Notes: generated by a model from the sequence alone, not told the origin. DNA of 40,070 nucleotides from Microbulbifer okhotskensis (GCF_023895975.1 NZ_JALBWM010000033.1:1-40070); one strand, 5' to 3'; counted from the stretch's first letter, positions 18,326 through 26,673 are shown. A program made the numbers and translations.

Positions 18326-18372
18326 CCCTGAATAGATGCCGTACAGGTCTTTCTACAACAATCTATTCAGGG
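18326..18372 (-). promoter_or_regulatory. Perfect 12-bp inverted repeat in the permease leader
   Basis: CCCTGAATAGAT (18326-18337) and ATCTATTCAGGG (18361-18372) are exact inverted copies with a 23-base spacer. The nearer arm ends 12 bases before the permease ATG, and its minus-strand copy holds the only Shine-Dalgarno-like bases (CAGGGA). A hairpin in the mRNA would hide that site. An overlapping palindrome, GGTATACC, is at 18371-18378. The repeat could be a dimer operator or a translation-control hairpin. Confidence 0.55.
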
Positions 18373-18378
18373 TATACC

Positions 18379-18736
18379 TGAAAGAGTACAAGGAGCGCTG
18401 TTTTGTGCCAGAAGCCCACCCTTTGACAGATTTTTAAAACAAGGTTGTCTGGCAGCTTGCTAATCCGAGGTGGGAGTGTTGAGCTGCAAATCCAATATGC
18501 CGGTGCTCAAAGTTTCGTGGAGAGCTCGCCAACATGAGGCAGCCCCAGGTGAAAATGGCGTTTTCAACAAGCGGCCTGTTTTACTCCATTAGGCACACAG
18601 CCTTCTAAGCTGGCGTCTTAAATCCATTAAAACGCCGATTTTTCTTGCGCCAACAACTATTTATGTTGCTCCATTAAAGCTAATCGATCAGGCTTACCGT
18701 GACCTAAAAGTTAATATTAGGTCAGAAGCTCAGACC
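18379..18736. other. Intergenic region with stem-loop and short repeats
   Basis: No gene recognised in these 358 bases. TGACCTAA / TTAGGTCA (18700-18707 and 18717-18724) is a perfect inverted repeat 12 bases beyond the stop of the protease-like gene; it lacks a T-run. GGCGTTTT (18557-18564) and AAAACGCC (18629-18636) are also inverted copies. TCCATTA occurs three times (18585, 18623, 18670). Nothing ties these to a known element. Confidence 0.35.
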
Positions 18737-19327
18737 TCAGGAGAATGTAACCGCGCGCTCCTCCAGCGGGTAAAATTGTGAACCCACTTTAATACATACC
18801 CGGTTGGTACTGCATGAAAACCAGCCTCGGTATCCAGTGACCCGGATATTCCTGTAGGTAGCAGCCATTGCCTGGTGCATACGTTGAGCCCAGGGTCTCA
18901 ATTTCTCACCGTCATAACCAGAACCACAAGCACAAACATGGAGATTGACAAAGTTAATTGGCAGACCTTCTTTCACAAGGGTGTTCGCTAATTGTTGGGG
19001 CGAATAGGTTTTCCATTCCCCACCTTCCCAATGAGGCATACCGTTCATATAAACTTTTTTCTGTTTACTATCGCTACTGGAACGCTCAGCGCCAATAAAT
19101 TGCCCATCACCAGCACCGGTGCCATGCGTAACCACATAGAGCGTATCTGCAGCAGTTAACTTACTCAGGCATTGGTTCACCCACCGATACATGGCTTTGC
19201 CAACACCAGAGGAAAACTTATTTGCCAGAATTTGATTCACCGGTATATTCCAAGCCTTTGCCAGCTCCTGTGCATACTCCTGCATTTCGCTACTGTTTAT
19301 TGGAATATAAATATACTTTCTTGCCAT
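18737..19327 (-). CDS. Caspase-fold (clan CD) cysteine protease-like protein
   Basis: A 196-residue protein with no signal peptide. LYVVTHGTG (about residues 64-72) is a hydrophobic strand ending in His-Gly, and INFVNLHVCACGSG (about 124-137) is a second strand ending in Ala-Cys-Gly-Ser. A His-Gly block followed by a strand ending in the nucleophile Cys is the hallmark of clan CD peptidases (caspases, gingipain, and the C80 self-cleaving domain of RTX toxins). The intervening YSPQQLANTLV resembles the segment that precedes the Cys strand in C80. The frame extends to 19366, but ATG 19327 has GAAGGAT six to seven bases upstream and is preferred. The gene stands alone or with the small ORF at 19408. 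Activity and target are unknown, and the assignment rests on motifs only. Confidence 0.6.
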   Translation of the reverse strand: MARKYIYIPINSSEMQEYAQELAKAWNIPVNQILANKFSSGVGKAMYRWVNQCLSKLTAADTLYVVTHGTGAGDGQFIGAERSSSDSKQKKVYMNGMPHWEGGEWKTYSPQQLANTLVKEGLPINFVNLHVCACGSGYDGEKLRPWAQRMHQAMAATYRNIRVTGYRGWFSCSTNRVCIKVGSQFYPLEERAVTFS

Positions 19328-19407
19328 TTTTTTATCCTTCTTTACTTGCCGGAGCAACCACTCCACGCCGCACTATACCAATCCTGGCATTACTTCCTAA
19401 AAACCTG

Positions 19408-19725
19408 TCACAACAATCCAATGATTTCAGACCTATCGTTTAAAGTTTTACCCATAATGTTTTCGGGTGAATTTTTCAAGAGTACTAAAAGCTGAAAACC
19501 GGATAACGATGGTAACAAGTAGATAAATATTCTCGCACAATAATTTTTGATATTCGGTAAAAAAACACCACTGTCATCGAATGATAAGCAACCTGGACAT
19601 ACTTCATCCAAACGCGTCACATTTTCAAAAAAAGCCAATTGTCTTTCTTTACCTACATACTTTTGATGGCAAGCGAATAGCTGCGGTTTCAATAGGTCTC
19701 TCAGAGGAATAGCGCTACAATCCAT
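19408..19725 (-). CDS. Small unknown ORF upstream of the protease-like gene
   Basis: Encodes 105 residues of no recognised family. Features are a CPGC pair near residues 43-46, two further Cys in the first 20 residues, and a hydrophobic stretch near 66-82 (IFIYLLPSLSGFQLLVLL). AGAAGG lies eight bases before the ATG, a good ribosome-binding site, and the gene points the same way as the protease-like gene 80 bases downstream. It is divergent from mnmH with only 35 bases between start codons. It could be a partner of the protease-like protein or a chance ORF. Confidence 0.4.
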   Translation of the reverse strand: MDCSAIPLRDLLKPQLFACHQKYVGKERQLAFFENVTRLDEVCPGCLSFDDSGVFLPNIKNYCARIFIYLLPSLSGFQLLVLLKNSPENIMGKTLNDRSEIIGLL

Positions 19726-19760
19726 AACGACAGCCTTCTGGATCTAAATAGGAGTGTGAC

Positions 19761-20861
19761 TTGCGGGTGGATACTGCAAACTTTACTGATCTCTTTTTAA
19801 ACGATACGCCTCTAATGGATGTTCGCGCTCCTGTAGAGTTTATCCACGGAGCTTTTCCTTCTGCAGAGAATCATCCATTGCTGGATGATCGCCAACGTGA
19901 ATTGATCGGCACAGAATACAAACGCAATGGCCAACAGGCGGCAATTGAGCTGGGCTGGCAACTGGCAACCGATGAAGTCTTGCATTCCTGTCTTACCCAA
20001 TGGGGCGAATTTACCGATAAATACCCCCAGGGATATCTCTATTGTTTCCGCGGCGGGTTACGTTCCCAGACGACACAAAAATTACTCCGCACTGAGGGCA
20101 TTGACTACCCTATGGTGCAAGGTGGCTATAAGGCTATGCGTCACTTTCTAATAACGGAGTTGCAAACACAGTGTAACAATCTGCCTTTTGTCGTTATTGC
20201 AGGTCATACCGGTAGCGGTAAAACAGAACTGATCCAGGTCGCCGGGCGGGCAATAGATCTTGAAGGAATTGCCAAACATCGCGGTTCCAGTTTTGGGCGC
20301 ACGGCCAGCAACCAACCAGCACAAATCGATTTTGAAAATCAGCTCAGTATCAATTTACTCAAACTGGCACAGCAACCCGGCACTGTGATTGTCGAAGATG
20401 AAAGTCGTCTGATTGGGCGCTGCGCCCTGCCCGTAGCTTTGCAGACGACAATGAAGAATGCACCCCGGGTGATAGTGGAGGAACCACTGGAAACGCGCGC
20501 ACAGCGTATAGTGCGCGACTATATCAGTGAGGGACTCAAACGATTTGTAACCGCTGAAAAACCTGCCACTCTTGCTCTGGGAGAAGAACTCCGCCTCAAT
20601 CTCAGCAGGATTCAAAAGCGTCTCGGTGGACTGCGTTACAAACAGCTCGATGACCAGTTGGCTCTGGCCAATCGCGAGCTACAAACTCAAAATAATAGCG
20701 ACGTTTATATCCCGCTGGTGATCTCACTACTACGGGATTATTACGACGGAACCTACGATCACCTGATGAAAAAGTTCGAGCAAAAAATTCTGTTTCGCGG
20801 CAGTTACCATGAGGTACAGCAATGGCTAGAGAGGTCGAGCCAATCGCTGAACGAGATCTGA
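19761..20861 (+). CDS. mnmH: tRNA 2-selenouridine synthase MnmH (SelU)
   Basis: A 366-residue protein that converts 2-thiouridine to 2-selenouridine at the wobble position of certain tRNAs, using selenophosphate and passing through a geranylated intermediate. The N-terminal rhodanese domain (about 1-135) has its catalytic Cys in YCFRGGLRSQ, and the C-terminal half has a P-loop GHTGSGKT (about 149-156). Family landmarks VRAPVEFxHGAFP and HRGSSFGR are present. The start is TTG at 19761: AGGAG at 19750-19754 is six bases upstream, while the next candidate, GTG 19767, is spaced less well. Length matches E. coli (364). It depends on the SelD fusion at 9.5 kb. It is convergent with the SDR gene, eight bases apart. 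Confidence 0.93.
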   Translation: MRVDTANFTDLFLNDTPLMDVRAPVEFIHGAFPSAENHPLLDDRQRELIGTEYKRNGQQAAIELGWQLATDEVLHSCLTQWGEFTDKYPQGYLYCFRGGLRSQTTQKLLRTEGIDYPMVQGGYKAMRHFLITELQTQCNNLPFVVIAGHTGSGKTELIQVAGRAIDLEGIAKHRGSSFGRTASNQPAQIDFENQLSINLLKLAQQPGTVIVEDESRLIGRCALPVALQTTMKNAPRVIVEEPLETRAQRIVRDYISEGLKRFVTAEKPATLALGEELRLNLSRIQKRLGGLRYKQLDDQLALANRELQTQNNSDVYIPLVISLLRDYYDGTYDHLMKKFEQKILFRGSYHEVQQWLERSSQSLNEI

Positions 20862-20869
20862 TGGCGTTT

Positions 20870-21799
20870 TCAGGTTTTATGGGCGAGACGATTCAACTTA
20901 AAATGGCGCATTAAAAACCAGTCCCTAACACTACGCGGTAACCAGCGGGCCAACCAGGGTAAAAGACTGCTGCGATTTCCAATGCGTACCAAGGTGCGTA
21001 CCCGCTTACGCAGCAGCTCGCGCACTAACCTGCGTGCCAATGTACTGGCTAGTGTGGCATTTTGTTGGGACTCCTGAGCACGAGCACGCACAGCTTCCTC
21101 CTGTCGTTTATACAGAGAGTCCGGCGGCAAAAGGCCGCGCAGTGAGGTCTCCGCATGGCGACCAAATTCTGAAGCAATAGCACCGGGCTGTACCGTCATC
21201 ACCCGAATACCAAAGGGTTTCAATTCGAGCCTGAGCACGTCGGAGATGGAGTGCAATGCTGCTTTTGATGCGCAGTAGGCGCCAGAGAACGGGGTTGGCA
21301 TCACCCCGGAAACAGAGCCGATATTACACACAATTGCCCCTCGCTCTGAGCGCATCAGCGGCACGCAGGCGCGTGTCAGAGCCAGCGGAGCAAAAACATT
21401 GGTGCGAAATTGGTTTTCCAGGGCCCGGGTATCCAACTCCAGCAAGGGGCCCATCTGGCCATAGCCGGCATTATTAATCAGTATATCGAGACGCCCGTAG
21501 GCCGCTTTAACCGCGTGTACCACGCGGTTAATATCCGCCTGGGAATTGACATCCAATGCTTCAGTGGCAATTCCGAGGTCTGCCAATGCCTGCAGGCTTT
21601 CCGAGCGCCGCGCCGTGGCGATCACGATCGTGCCGCGGCGGTGCAATGCCAGTGCCAATTCCCGCCCAATACCGCTAGAGCAGCCTGTAATTAATGCAAC
21701 TCGGTCAGGAACCACATAGCCACGCCCAATCTGTGCGAGACTTTCAGCGGCAAAACTGCGGCCAGAAGTACGAAAGCTGGAAATGGGCGGTTTATTCAC
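20870..21799 (-). CDS. Short-chain dehydrogenase/reductase
   Basis: A 309-residue classical SDR. The NAD(P) motif TGCSSGIG comes after a non-family N-terminal extension of about 35 residues, then NNAG, the catalytic Ser in IGSVSGV and the YxxxK pair YCASK. An Arg right after the second strand (ATARRSE) suggests NADP(H) preference. The substrate is unknown. The C-terminal 60 residues are Arg-rich (LARRLVRELLRKRVRTLV), possibly for membrane contact. The frame is open to GTG 21850, but GTG 21799 has GGAG eight bases upstream and avoids overlap with the VOC gene, so it is preferred. Lies in the minus-strand run from 27.6 kb. Confidence 0.85.
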   Translation of the reverse strand: MNKPPISSFRTSGRSFAAESLAQIGRGYVVPDRVALITGCSSGIGRELALALHRRGTIVIATARRSESLQALADLGIATEALDVNSQADINRVVHAVKAAYGRLDILINNAGYGQMGPLLELDTRALENQFRTNVFAPLALTRACVPLMRSERGAIVCNIGSVSGVMPTPFSGAYCASKAALHSISDVLRLELKPFGIRVMTVQPGAIASEFGRHAETSLRGLLPPDSLYKRQEEAVRARAQESQQNATLASTLARRLVRELLRKRVRTLVRIGNRSSLLPWLARWLPRSVRDWFLMRHFKLNRLAHKT

Positions 21800-21822
21800 A
21801 GGAACGGCTCCGGTTATAGGTC

Positions 21823-22197
21823 CTACATCTCTGGCAAAACTTGTGGGCACTCAATTAACCCAAATATATTGCCATCGGGGTCGAGAAAACTTGCCTTCAG
21901 TGCGCCCTTACCACCATCCTCTATATCGCTGTGCTGTCGCACTCCCATGGCGCCAAGGCGCTCAACTTGCGCAGCCAGATCCAATACCTGCCAGTAGGCG
22001 ATCACGCCATCGGCTCGGCTGATCGCGCTGCGCGCATCCGAATCCAGGCCCAGTTCACAGTCGCCAAGCCGAAACCCTACATAGCTGTCGCTTTCATAGT
22101 AAGGCGGTTGTTCGAGTAACTGTGTATACCAAACGGTTGCCTCAGTAATATTGGCAACACCGTAAATGGCTCTGCGCAAGCCAAGAATCTGCCCCAT
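21823..22197 (-). CDS. VOC-family (glyoxalase-fold) protein
   Basis: A 124-residue single VOC module of the glyoxalase/bleomycin-resistance/dioxygenase superfamily. It begins with the family-type strand LRRAIYGVANITEATVWYTQLL and ends with SFLDPDGNIFGLIEC, including the Glu that often binds metal. The first metal His of typical enzymes is replaced (RRAIYGV), so an enzymatic role is uncertain. The start is ATG 22197 with AGGG eight bases upstream; GTG 22206 is possible but has no spacing for a ribosome-binding site. It is followed at 23 bases by the SDR gene and may be co-transcribed. Confidence 0.8.
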   Translation of the reverse strand: MGQILGLRRAIYGVANITEATVWYTQLLEQPPYYESDSYVGFRLGDCELGLDSDARSAISRADGVIAYWQVLDLAAQVERLGAMGVRQHSDIEDGGKGALKASFLDPDGNIFGLIECPQVLPEM

Positions 22198-22255
22198 TTG
22201 AGACACCCTGTTGAGTGATTTTTATCCACCAAGCGGGAGACTATGGCGCAAGTTA

Positions 22256-22621
22256 TTACAGCTCTTGCTCCAACTGCTCCAATAGGTCCAGGGGTTCCAG
22301 TTCCACCCCTTCCAGCTCAGCGTTCCAGTTAAGGCCCACCAATAACACATCATCGTGCATCCCGGTGAGCCAATCATCCATAAATTCTTCCAGATCGATA
22401 GGCGCCGGCTCGTAGCCAGCCCAGTCTCCCTGGCAATGCGCTTGAGCAAACTCTTTCTGCGACCAAAAGGGCATCACTTCTGTGTCCGCGTGTTTTTCAG
22501 ACTCACAAAGTGCAAACCCCTCGCTGCCCTGCAGGGCCCAAACGCAACCCAGGTCTACGGCTTCGGGTAAAAAGCGCGCGCAGTTATCTTCAAAATTATC
22601 AGTTAGGGTTTCGCTTTGCAT
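22256..22621 (-). CDS. DUF2750-domain protein
   Basis: A 121-residue acidic protein of the DUF2750 family, whose function is unknown. Recognisable family features are VWALQGSEGFALCESE, VMPFWSQKEFAQAHC, APIDLEEFMDDWLTGM and VGLNWNAELEGVELEPLDLLEQL. No signal peptide or membrane segment, so it is cytoplasmic. The ATG has only a weak ribosome-binding site. It lies 85 bases downstream of rlmD on the same strand, with a possible weak terminator between. Confidence 0.8.
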   Translation of the reverse strand: MQSETLTDNFEDNCARFLPEAVDLGCVWALQGSEGFALCESEKHADTEVMPFWSQKEFAQAHCQGDWAGYEPAPIDLEEFMDDWLTGMHDDVLLVGLNWNAELEGVELEPLDLLEQLEQEL

Positions 22622-22684
22622 AACAACTTCACTTAAACGGTTTAACAGCAGTTTACGTTAGTTTTTCAAGGCCCCAAAGCGCCC

Positions 22685-22706
22685 CAAAAAAGGTCTCACT
22701 ATGAGA
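22685..22706 (-). terminator. Possible terminator after rlmD
   Basis: On the minus strand TCTCA and TGAGA form a five-base stem with a three-base loop directly after the rlmD stop, followed by CC and a run of six T. The T-run is good but the stem is short, so termination may be weak. Confidence 0.45.
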
Positions 22707-24068
22707 TTAAATTTTTTCGAATATTGCCATTGATTCAACATGGTCGGTATGCGGGAACATATCCATGACACAGGCTTGGCTCAATCGGTAACCCAGCCTC
22801 GATAATTCTCCGGCATCCCGTGCCAAGGTTGCTGGATTACAAGAGATATAGACAATTCTACTAGCAGAAAATCGCGCCAGCCCCCGCACCACTGCCAGCG
22901 CGCCACTGCGGGGTGGGTCCAGCAAAATCTTATCAAAACCTTCAAGGGCCCAAGATGCCCCGGCGATATTCTCATTGAGGTCAGCGGAATAAAAATGCAC
23001 GTTTGATATTTGATTCAGTGCCGCATTATCAATACCTCGTTGCGTTAGCGCACTCGCACCTTCAACGCCAACAACTTCAGCCGCTCTGCGCGCAAGCGGC
23101 AAGGTGAAATTGCCCAAGCCACAGAACAAATCCAGTATTCGCTCAGAGGGTTGCGGGTCAAGTAACTGAACAGCCCTACTCACCATTTGTTGATTGATGG
23201 AAAAATTGACCTGCACAAAATCCAGCGGCTGAAACCTCAATGTCAGATCGAATTCCGGCAACTGATAGCTTAAATACGCCACTCCCTGTTCCGGCCAAAT
23301 TCGCTCTATTGTCGCAGCATCACCGGCTTGTATATACAGGTATATACCTGTATTTTTCGCAAACGCCAACCACCGCACCCTATCCTCTGTACACAAAGGG
23401 CTCAGGTGCCGAAGCACCAGGGCCGTCACCCGATCCCCAACGGCCACTTCCAGATGGGAAAAACTTGCACGGCCATCGCTGTCTGCCACCAGTTTTTTTA
23501 ACTGTGGTATATGCTCGGCAATCTTCGGGTGCAATACCGGACACTGATCAGTGTCGACCAGATCATTACTGTGTTTTTTTCGAAAGCCAAATACCAGCTC
23601 GCTACCTTTTGATTTTTTTGCCTGTCGAATGCCTATGCGAGCCTTGCGCCGATAGCCATAGGGGGTCGCGGTCAATGGCGGTAACACATCCTGTGGTTTA
23701 ACTCCTCCAAAGCGCGACAGCTGGTCCAGTAATATTTTTTGTTTTTCGGCAATTTGCGCAGTGGGGTGTAGTTGTTGAATAGAGCAGCCCCCACAAACTT
23801 CCACATGCGGGCAACGCGGAGTGCAGCGATCTATCGAAGCAGACACAACTTGCTGAGCAATACCTTCATCAAAACGTCCACGCCGAGAGGTATAACGGAA
23901 TTTAACCTGCTCTCCCGGCAGTGCATTATCAATAAATACCGCCTTGCCATTTACCCGAGCAATACCGCGCATTTCGTGACTCAAGTTTTCCACCGTGGCT
24001 TCCGCACTCGACGGCAGGCTTTTTTTAACCGGTTTACGTGCAGTAATAAAACGGGGTTTCTTATTCAT
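22707..24068 (-). CDS. rlmD: 23S rRNA m5U1939 methyltransferase RlmD
   Basis: A 453-residue SAM-dependent RNA methyltransferase that makes 5-methyluridine at 23S rRNA position 1939. It has an N-terminal TRAM-like domain (about 20-75, GIARVNGKAVFIDNALPGE), iron-sulfur cluster cysteines RCPHVEVCGGC and DQCP, the SAM motif LDLFCGLGNFTLP, DPPRSG, and the catalytic Cys in YISCNP. All match E. coli RlmD in order. The frame extends to a TTG at 24098, but ATG 24068 (MNKKPRF) gives a normal basic N-terminus. The metallopeptidase gene ends 42 bases upstream on the same strand, so the two may be co-transcribed. Confidence 0.92.
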   Translation of the reverse strand: MNKKPRFITARKPVKKSLPSSAEATVENLSHEMRGIARVNGKAVFIDNALPGEQVKFRYTSRRGRFDEGIAQQVVSASIDRCTPRCPHVEVCGGCSIQQLHPTAQIAEKQKILLDQLSRFGGVKPQDVLPPLTATPYGYRRKARIGIRQAKKSKGSELVFGFRKKHSNDLVDTDQCPVLHPKIAEHIPQLKKLVADSDGRASFSHLEVAVGDRVTALVLRHLSPLCTEDRVRWLAFAKNTGIYLYIQAGDAATIERIWPEQGVAYLSYQLPEFDLTLRFQPLDFVQVNFSINQQMVSRAVQLLDPQPSERILDLFCGLGNFTLPLARRAAEVVGVEGASALTQRGIDNAALNQISNVHFYSADLNENIAGASWALEGFDKILLDPPRSGALAVVRGLARFSASRIVYISCNPATLARDAGELSRLGYRLSQACVMDMFPHTDHVESMAIFEKI

Positions 24069-24110
24069 AATGAATGAGGAGATATCCTGGGAGACCAAGG
24101 GACAAAAAAA

Positions 24111-24818
24111 TTACAGTGTCAGACGGTGGCCGTTGTCACGCAGCCAACGACGCAACTCTTTAAATTGCGGACAGACGCGCTGTACGAGCAGCCAAAATGC
24201 TCGGCTGTGATTGTGGTGTTGCAAGTGGCACACCTCGTGGGTTACCAAATAATCCACCACAGGTTCCGGAGCGAGACAAATCAACCAATTAAACTGCAAC
24301 TCTGCGCGGATACTGCAGTGCCCCCATTTACTTTTAGTACGGCGCACTCCCACTGAAGCAATTCGCAACCCCATTTGCTCAGCCAGCAGTTGTGATTTTT
24401 TCGTTAACAAGGTCAGGGCTTCACGCTGGTATAGCCGCTCTAAAGCGCTTTGCAACTGTACTTCATCCGGCTCGCGATAGCGGCTATAGAGCCGTATAGT
24501 GTCGTCACTAATACCTGCACTTTGACTATTTGCCACGCGCTGCAAGGGGAGCTTCAGTCCCAACCAGGGAAAATACTCGCCCACAGCGTATTGGTATTTG
24601 GGTACCTGAGCCGCACGTCGATCAGCTACTAGAAGCTGTGCGCGTACCCACTGAATATTTTCCTGCAGAAATTCGTGTCCGTAACGCGCCGCACAACGCT
24701 GGGGAATACGCACTTCAACTCCCTCCCCCACCAACACCAGCCCCAAACGCTTGCGCCGACTTGAGCGCACCAAGCGATAGGCTATATCTTCAAATACAAA
24801 CTCCGGGCCCGGTATCAA
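24111..24818 (-). CDS. YgjP-type (DUF45) metallopeptidase
   Basis: A 235-residue protein of the YgjP/DUF45 family, zinc metallopeptidase-like. The zinc motif HEVCH lies near residue 190 in YLVTHEVCHLQHHNHSRAFW, and the family stretch KSKWGHCS...LQFNWLICLAPEPVVDY precedes it. Substrates are unknown; the family is often found near nucleic-acid enzymes. The start is TTG at 24818 with a G-rich GGGGGGA seven bases upstream. It is followed by rlmD on the same strand. Confidence 0.83.
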   Translation of the reverse strand: MIPGPEFVFEDIAYRLVRSSRRKRLGLVLVGEGVEVRIPQRCAARYGHEFLQENIQWVRAQLLVADRRAAQVPKYQYAVGEYFPWLGLKLPLQRVANSQSAGISDDTIRLYSRYREPDEVQLQSALERLYQREALTLLTKKSQLLAEQMGLRIASVGVRRTKSKWGHCSIRAELQFNWLICLAPEPVVDYLVTHEVCHLQHHNHSRAFWLLVQRVCPQFKELRRWLRDNGHRLTL

Positions 24819-24851
24819 GCGACTGTCCCCCCAGCAACCGTGCAGGTGGCA

Positions 24852-25280
24852 CTAAGCGCCATGGGCAACCACAGCCATCGTAATTCGCGAGATACAACTG
24901 AGTTTACCGTTGGGCGCGTAAATCAATATTTCCCAAACCTGGCTGCTCCGGCCTATGTGCACAGGCTTTGCCCGACCGCGGACTTCGCCGCCCGCAACTG
25001 GACGTAAGTGGTTAGCATTAACCTCCTGACCGACACAATAAAACTTATCCGTATCCACCAACAAGTTGGCGCCGATGGAGCCCAGGGTTTCCGAAAGCAC
25101 CACATTAGCGCCGCCATGTAATATGCCAAAAGGCTGGCGGGTGCGATGGTCCACCGGTAAGGTTCCCTCCAGGTAATCTTCACCTACCTCAGTAATTTTA
25201 AGGCCCAGATATCCCGGCATACATTGAGATACACCCTGGTTAAGCTGTTCCAGTGTGGTGTTCACATGCCAAATTACCAT
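24852..25280 (-). CDS. Hotdog-fold thioesterase (MenI/YdiI-like)
   Basis: A 142-residue hotdog-fold acyl-CoA thioesterase of the PaaI/YdiI/YbdB group. HGGANVVLSETLGSIGANLL carries the family catalytic Glu, and QEVNANHLRPVAGGEVRGRAKPVHIGR is typical of the YdiI branch, which hydrolyses aromatic acyl-CoAs such as 1,4-dihydroxy-2-naphthoyl-CoA. Whether this one serves menaquinone synthesis cannot be told here. The ATG at 25280 has only a weak ribosome-binding site. It precedes the metallopeptidase gene by 33 bases on the same strand. Confidence 0.83.
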   Translation of the reverse strand: MVIWHVNTTLEQLNQGVSQCMPGYLGLKITEVGEDYLEGTLPVDHRTRQPFGILHGGANVVLSETLGSIGANLLVDTDKFYCVGQEVNANHLRPVAGGEVRGRAKPVHIGRSSQVWEILIYAPNGKLSCISRITMAVVAHGA

Positions 25281-25363
25281 TACATTAATTCTCTCAAGGA
25301 CGATTTACCGGGCTATGTATCCGGACATCGCTATTTACACACAAAATCGAAAGTTCTTTACGC

Positions 25364-25978
25364 TTACCAGTAAAATAATCTGGCAGAGAAAAATCCGCGA
25401 GGGTAAAAACCGGAGGTGGAATATCTGGAACCAAACAAGCCGTAGCGATGCAGCTCCATATCCAGCATTTGCAACTCCCAGCGGAGTCGACTGCGCTGAA
25501 AATGTAGCGCGCGCAACTGCACTTCACTATCGCTATTTCGATAAGCATGGCGCAGAGAAAGCAATTCGCGCTGCAGACTGTCGCGGCGCCACAGCAGGCT
25601 CTGATAATGCTGCTCCACACGGTACTCTGCAAGGCCGCGCTCGTAATTCAGCAAAAACAGGTCGGCGGCGGGGCCCGTACACACCCCTTGATAATTGCGC
25701 CCTCTGCGCCCTTGGTCATAGCCATTTTCAGCAGTGCAGAAAGTCTCCACCCCCTCCTCGTGCCCCTGTAGCCACGCCTCACTATCCATAGGCATATCGT
25801 AGTTCTGACATTCTCGGGCAATATCATAAACCTGTGATTGCGGGCGTCCGCGAGCGCCATCTTGTAAGCCCCGCTCATACCAGAGCCCTACACGGCACTC
25901 CTCCTCAGAAATCACGGCGCAACCACTCAACCCCAACAGTAGCGCGATAAGAAAAAAACAGTTTTTTCTGGCGAACAT
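25364..25978 (-). CDS. DUF2799-type lipoprotein
   Basis: A 204-residue protein with a signal peptide ending in the lipobox LSGC, so predicted to be lipid-anchored. The mature part matches the DUF2799 pattern: an early EECRVGLWYERGLQDGARG segment, then GHEEGVETFCTAENGYDQGRRG and QGVCTG, with repeated Gly-x-x-x-Gly and Cys residues. The C-terminal 90 residues form an Arg/Leu-rich coiled coil and end in an aromatic tail (FSARLFYW). ATG 25978 is preferred over 26002, because GGGAGG lies eight bases upstream and the signal peptide then starts correctly. Function unknown. Confidence 0.82.
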   Translation of the reverse strand: MFARKNCFFLIALLLGLSGCAVISEEECRVGLWYERGLQDGARGRPQSQVYDIARECQNYDMPMDSEAWLQGHEEGVETFCTAENGYDQGRRGRNYQGVCTGPAADLFLLNYERGLAEYRVEQHYQSLLWRRDSLQRELLSLRHAYRNSDSEVQLRALHFQRSRLRWELQMLDMELHRYGLFGSRYSTSGFYPRGFFSARLFYW

Positions 25979-26022
25979 CAAAGGGGCCTCCCGGCTCTGC
26001 ACGCTTTACCTAGTTATTTTAC

Positions 26023-26673
26023 TTAGCCGAAGCGTTTATCGGCGACAAATGGATTGGATTGGCGCTCCTGGCCAAAAGTCGACATGGGGCCGTGCCCCGG
26101 CACAAAGCGAACCTCATCTCCCAGGGGCCAGAGGCGCTCCTTAATCGAACGAATCAGGGTATCGTGATCTCCCTGGGGAAAGTCTGTACGCCCGATTGAT
26201 CCGGCAAAAAGTACGTCGCCCACCAGCGCCAGCTGGCTCAGTCTATGGAAGAAAATCACATGGCCGGGCGTGTGCCCCGGACAGTGGTAAACCTCCAGTG
26301 GCTGATCCCCCACCGTAACCTGATCCCCCTGCTCCAACCAACGATCCGGGGTAAATACCTCGACCGATGGAAAGCCAAACATTTGCGCCTGCATCGGCAA
26401 TTGCTGAATCCAAAAATCGTCGGCTTTGTGTGGCCCCTCTATGGGCAGCTGAAGTTGCTTGGACAGCGCCGCAGTGCCACCCACATGGTCCAGGTGGCCA
26501 TGGGTCAGCAGGATTTTTTCCAGCTTCAGGCCGCGTTCCTCCACTGCGGCGAGAATTTTGTCAAGATCACCTCCAGGGTCCACGACGGCCGCTCGCTTGC
26601 TGTCTTCACACCACAGCAGAGAACAGTTCTGCTGAAAAGGAGTAACCGGAACCAAATGAAATTGCAGCGACAT
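26023..26673 (-). CDS. gloC: Metallo-beta-lactamase-fold hydrolase, GloC-like
   Basis: A 216-residue hydrolase of the YcbL/GloC group, which act on S-lactoylglutathione (glyoxalase II activity). The metal motif THGHLDHVGG is near residue 58, followed by HCPGHTPGH, GDVLFAGSIGRTD and VPGHGP, the full set of ligands for two metal ions. Length matches E. coli GloC (215). Cytoplasmic, with no signal peptide. AAGGA lies about ten bases before the ATG. The gloC name is by resemblance; other thioester substrates are possible. Confidence 0.82.
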   Translation of the reverse strand: MSLQFHLVPVTPFQQNCSLLWCEDSKRAAVVDPGGDLDKILAAVEERGLKLEKILLTHGHLDHVGGTAALSKQLQLPIEGPHKADDFWIQQLPMQAQMFGFPSVEVFTPDRWLEQGDQVTVGDQPLEVYHCPGHTPGHVIFFHRLSQLALVGDVLFAGSIGRTDFPQGDHDTLIRSIKERLWPLGDEVRFVPGHGPMSTFGQERQSNPFVADKRFG

